Source: Chlamydiota bacterium
GTDB lineage: Bacteria; Chlamydiota; Chlamydiia; Chlamydiales; JAJFMB01
Direction of reading: 5' to 3'
Assembly (NCBI GenBank): GCA_021772355.1
Contig: JAJFMB010000312.1
Span: 1-9,582, forward strand
DNA length: 9,582 nucleotides
The first letter of the stretch is position 1. Each line of letters begins with the position of its first letter. Positions 6,901-9,582 of the stretch are shown here, piece by piece. The position numbers were made by a program, and so were the translations under genes. Below the pieces are notes generated by a model. The model was given only the letters and a program-made list of their open reading frames with translations, did no database searches and had not been told where the DNA came from.

Positions 6901-9582
6901 AGCATTTAGAAGAGTATGGAGTCACAGACGCTTCTCCGCATGCAGAAAAGATGGCTTATCTCTTTGCAAACCCTTCTAGAATTAACTATTCTAAGGACAA
7001 GGAAAAACTACAATCATCGGTTAATTCCCTTTCTAAATTTCTAGAAAACTATCTCGTCCAAGAGGATAAAGATCCAAAAATTGCTGAAGAGATCGCCAAG
7101 ATTATTGAGGATCTAAAACACCAGAAAAAGGTTTACAAAGAGGATACCTACCAAGGAATCTTGCCTCTGCCTTTTCAGCTACTTAGGACTGTAGATCTTA
7201 TTTGTAACAATAATCTGAAAAATTTTGCTAAAACCTGTCATTCCCGAACCCTTCTAAACCTAGAGAATATCTTCGACTCCCACTATCACATCAATGAGCG
7301 CACCCATATTGTTCATGATTTTGTGAAAGTGATCACAGCTGGAAGAGTCTGTGGGGAAAAGATCGAAAAAGATTCATTATTCAGAAAGTTACCTCTTGCT
7401 TCAACAACATTTAAGGGAAAAAATTGCAAAGTCGTCAGAGAAGATTTTCGCGCAAACAGTCCTGAGGAACAACAAAAGAACATCACGAGTCAAAGATTCT
7501 ATAAATCTTGGCAAGAGCCTGACACTCTTGGGTTAGTGGATTCTCATACCACTCAAAATTCAAGACAACAGCATGAAATCATCAATAACCCTTCGAAATT
7601 TAACTACGCTGGGGAAACGTCTCATCAATTTTCAAAACTAAATAGTGAAGAAAGAAAAATCTTGGAAATGATCTGGATTGATGCCGAGGATGAACCCATT
7701 CGTGTGCTCGCCTTCTTTAAAGAGAGAAAACATCTGTTACTATCTAAGGAGTATCGCACGCTTCTAGAAATGTCTCTACTTAGGGGTAACCTTCTAAGAA
7801 AACAACTTCAAGACAACCCCGAATTTTATGCTACAGCCCAAGAATTTTTTACTGAAGCTGTCGAGTTCTTTTCGAAAAACCATTCTGTAGAAAAAATGCA
7901 TCTCATACGTATCTTTACACTGCTTTCTATCGAAGCAGAATCGTGTGGGATCAACATCCCCTTTGACTTCGCTTCGTACTACCAAAAAACTATTCCTCCA
8001 TCGCAAATCTACTACTTTTTAGCTCTGCGTTATTGTTTAAAGGATCCCAATCGAGTGGAATGTGAAGAGCGGAAACAGATCAGCCGTGATTTAATTACGG
8101 GATGTAGCACAAAGAATTCTAATGCCATCGAAACTGAGAACAATCAGGTTTTTGAAGAGGTTTGGCATAAATGGAAGCCTTGTATCCAAGAACTGATGAA
8201 CACTGATAGCAATTTTCGCAACTCCCTTTGCGACTCCATAAGCAAAAGAAAAGGTTATGATCCTGAATCTGCCTCTGAAAGGGAATGGACTGGCACCTAC
8301 CCCATTTTTCATCTCGGAAATTTTGCTCTTAACGTAGAAACAGGTCAAGAAAATGAAGTAAAAGACCACATAAAAGTTATCATTAATCTGCAGTTGAAAA
8401 ATCTCTTCTCTGCGCAAATTTTAAAAGATATTACAATATTAGAAATGAAGGAGGGAAAATTCACCATACAGGGTACTAACGTCACTGTAGAGTTGGATAT
8501 GGCCACTAATCACCTCCAATTTTATCAAATGGTCGAGGGAAAGAGGTATCAATGGGTAAGGACACCCTCTCATCAGGAGCTAACAAGCTGGTGGATTGAA
8601 ACCGACAGTGATAGCAACATGAAGCACCTTCTCAAACTCCATGACGGAAAAATCATATCCCGTCTCCGTGTTAATACAAACGATCCAGTAGGAAAGTATT
8701 GGAAGAATCTTCAGGTGACATTGCAAAATGAAGATCTCAATATCGATGGTGAATGGTTAGAGCGTGTGCCACTCCCAAGTTCGTTGGGAGCCTTGACATG
8801 GTTCCAACGTGAGGAAAATATCCGTTGCTATGTCTCAACTTATGATCGCACTCAAGTTAAAATCATTGAGTTCATTCAGTTTGGTCTAAAATTTAAAGTC
8901 GAAAACGGAAAGGCAAAAAGTGTCTCTGAATTTCCAGGATTTCACCTTGCAAAACAACAAAAGTTCTCTGACTTTGAGCAAGCTCTAGTACTTGAAAATG
9001 ACTTTCATGAAAAAAAAGTGCTCTTACCTAAAAATAGTGTGGGTTGCGCCTTCTTAACCGGGGTTTTCGGTGCAGACTCTCAATGGGTCAATGGAAAGAT
9101 AAAAAGTAAGGTCGGTAGTGCTCTAGAACTCCAAGAGGGCTACTGCACATATTCCCTAGACTCTAAGGGGAATTTAATCAGTAGCGACCCGACTGCGACA
9201 GCTAACCTTCTCATTTACTATCTTGGAAAAGGAAATGATAAGGCAGCGAATAAGTATCTAAAATCTTTAGAGGGAATGGCTAAACGATATCCCCTATCGC
9301 AGGAGGTCAAAGATCTGATTTCACTCGCTATAGCCGCAGGTCTCTTTTCTGATAAGGAACAACATACACTTGTTGTGATGCGGCTTATGGCCCTTTTAGA
9401 AGAAAATAGAGACCTCCACCCCTCAGAAGATAAATACTCAAAATTTACCCTTCCCACACCTATAACATTTTGTCTCCGTCAATATTACTATTCACAGTAT
9501 CTCAGTATGCGAAAACGGATAAAAAACCCTCTTAGTCCCTATCAGGAGTTGTCCATTATCCGTAGCATGCAACGGGATATGA
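3903..9582 (+). CDS. Giant protein of unknown function, 3' end outside the window (possibly the N-terminal part of a DUF3638-type protein)
   Basis: The frame is open for 1,893 codons to the window edge, so the real protein is longer. The start is fixed by an in-frame TAG at 3891 and a weak TAGAAG ribosome site six bases before the ATG. Seen in order: N-terminal region (1-97); Lys/Glu/Gln/Ser-rich linker (about 98-135); helical region (139-400); a beta-rich block from FWVEV (419) to about 505, containing YHDLDHEQL and RLYGYQAFPAWD; a charged helical stretch (about 650-680); a strongly hydrophobic segment (about 688-718), followed by a basic stretch with RMKRRF; long helical regions to about 1460, including LLEIPAIREHLEEYG (992-1006); then a beta-rich region (about 1464-1750) and a helical end. 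No signal peptide, walker motif, protease or transferase motif is visible. From memory, several stretches resemble the multi-thousand-residue DUF3638 proteins of environmental chlamydiae, whose conserved GEGK-type core would lie downstream. That call is inference; the gene itself is firm. Function unknown. Confidence 0.88.
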   Translation, partial: MKILEGKLLSILQDSSNPVVFETTVKQTYVPALFRNSLVSRKSLEGRMTVYIRDHANIDNESDRWRKVVEQANLNAEEFDSLTETQKYAYYRFVKKVSTEKNLTKKQKKEGQSDLKEETQSLLQKQEKSGEKSDKASLYAILSPAGSFVELSLKPLLHNLGKVCDDKKLKGTWDQALAKQEKVEAIIASGKKEDLKEHAQATADSLKQMKEGDRTLIFAKTPTIAGNLNPGKISDNPLYREGGTFLFSDSDAALLARLLVNKASPELRAALKNQQLTPQIKEIMQKRESVELSWLSQSLFQGKPLWKKILLAPAEGIRWLTNRIVKEYLQYLFDHISEPLKDVLSEELMHELYQLILEDKEIGEVLDKKLLKYTENHIKTIQDKVSNTLTRVGESVPPIVTSMIKYLGYGSMGHSAQPFWVEVTKQENGKFSLSVYVSGQAAQGQYSENGKYQSIIRYHDLDHEQLDEAFFHRLYGYQAFPAWDSSIGYTFDDVYNGLLQPLGVPVSTDKDPTTVSDGAHLSSSHSRIAREYVQKEGINAEKLYFQMKVQAFCDLWNSNERRGLLESIERLNDEAKELYEREVIGSDEFQIVSATLRDAKNSIPKENTEQPKLFPSEWKESAKNLLATTGWSTTRQNVVRDLLIDSLGEENEEKIDELLKTVKEELGEIEAKPSEVEYPPTIKKIRYLSTAIAVAECALCILLEPLVFLSQMITSLAIRTFTKYFPGPARTIQRMKRRFMAKALAPLLFTPEQLGQYNCLISYLQQSLLKEGELSFTTQPSNKADEEMVLYPQNSTAVYVPLSKRAESSRLKVFLEEDVEITAKNFTSELTRWIEQANTLEESEKVVFLNMRMKKIPVPTHGGDIWNQIKDINACMEAIATIALILSNSKGIFSEEQSKHLIVNLYILYGGMEKLAKRSPEAHLDGFYANYEGLLFWISQTNFRIFDTEVANRLELIEGYFFHEDLRWKQCLFRESVENQLDSNTIAYFDRLLEIPAIREHLEEYGVTDASPHAEKMAYLFANPSRINYSKDKEKLQSSVNSLSKFLENYLVQEDKDPKIAEEIAKIIEDLKHQKKVYKEDTYQGILPLPFQLLRTVDLICNNNLKNFAKTCHSRTLLNLENIFDSHYHINERTHIVHDFVKVITAGRVCGEKIEKDSLFRKLPLASTTFKGKNCKVVREDFRANSPEEQQKNITSQRFYKSWQEPDTLGLVDSHTTQNSRQQHEIINNPSKFNYAGETSHQFSKLNSEERKILEMIWIDAEDEPIRVLAFFKERKHLLLSKEYRTLLEMSLLRGNLLRKQLQDNPEFYATAQEFFTEAVEFFSKNHSVEKMHLIRIFTLLSIEAESCGINIPFDFASYYQKTIPPSQIYYFLALRYCLKDPNRVECEERKQISRDLITGCSTKNSNAIETENNQVFEEVWHKWKPCIQELMNTDSNFRNSLCDSISKRKGYDPESASEREWTGTYPIFHLGNFALNVETGQENEVKDHIKVIINLQLKNLFSAQILKDITILEMKEGKFTIQGTNVTVELDMATNHLQFYQMVEGKRYQWVRTPSHQELTSWWIETDSDSNMKHLLKLHDGKIISRLRVNTNDPVGKYWKNLQVTLQNEDLNIDGEWLERVPLPSSLGALTWFQREENIRCYVSTYDRTQVKIIEFIQFGLKFKVENGKAKSVSEFPGFHLAKQQKFSDFEQALVLENDFHEKKVLLPKNSVGCAFLTGVFGADSQWVNGKIKSKVGSALELQEGYCTYSLDSKGNLISSDPTATANLLIYYLGKGNDKAANKYLKSLEGMAKRYPLSQEVKDLISLAIAAGLFSDKEQHTLVVMRLMALLEENRDLHPSEDKYSKFTLPTPITFCLRQYYYSQYLSMRKRIKNPLSPYQELSIIRSMQRDM

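Overview
The window holds three complete plus-strand genes and the first 1,893 codons of a fourth, very large one. No tRNA, rRNA, CRISPR array or recognisable insertion sequence is visible. Base composition is moderate (coding DNA roughly 40-45% GC by eye) with AT-rich gaps. A Sec-secreted repeat protein, an MscS-type channel, a lysine-rich orphan and a giant cytosolic/membrane-linked protein of unknown function together suggest a Gram-negative, probably host-associated bacterium. My best guess is an amoeba-associated member of the Chlamydiota (Parachlamydia/Waddlia/Simkania-like), because parts of the giant protein resemble, from memory, the very large DUF3638-type proteins of that group. This is an inference, not a search result.

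Layout: 1-1632 encodes an exported protein with eight regular tryptophan-ended repeats (probably a beta-propeller), a proline hinge and a C-terminal fibronectin-III-like domain. It is closed by a strong hairpin at 1643-1668. Positions 1669-1813 are non-coding and contain a 13-base direct repeat. 1814-2848 encodes a five-helix MscS-family mechanosensitive channel. A near-consensus promoter at 2855-2883 places the predicted transcript start on, or next to, the ATG of the following gene (2890-3546), a 218-residue lysine-rich orphan, so its mRNA may be leaderless. The stop codon of that gene lies inside an AT-rich hairpin (3542-3584).

Positions 3547-3902 form the longest gap. In its middle is a 180-base island of about 51% GC (3601-3780), flanked by DNA of about 15-28% GC. 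It can fold into a long-range imperfect stem (3605-3620 with 3705-3720) enclosing smaller helices. This is the best candidate here for an unannotated structured RNA or the remnant of a repeated element. The AT-rich stretch after it carries a perfect 12-base palindrome (3838-3849) followed by an extended -10 promoter (3866-3874) driving the giant gene from 3903.

The giant frame runs without a stop from 3903 to the window edge. It has a charged Lys/Glu/Gln linker near the N-terminus, one strongly hydrophobic segment near residues 688-718, and otherwise soluble mixed alpha/beta sequence. All genes are on one strand but look separately transcribed: each gap has its own terminator- or promoter-like signal. 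Nothing in the sequence links the four proteins to one pathway.
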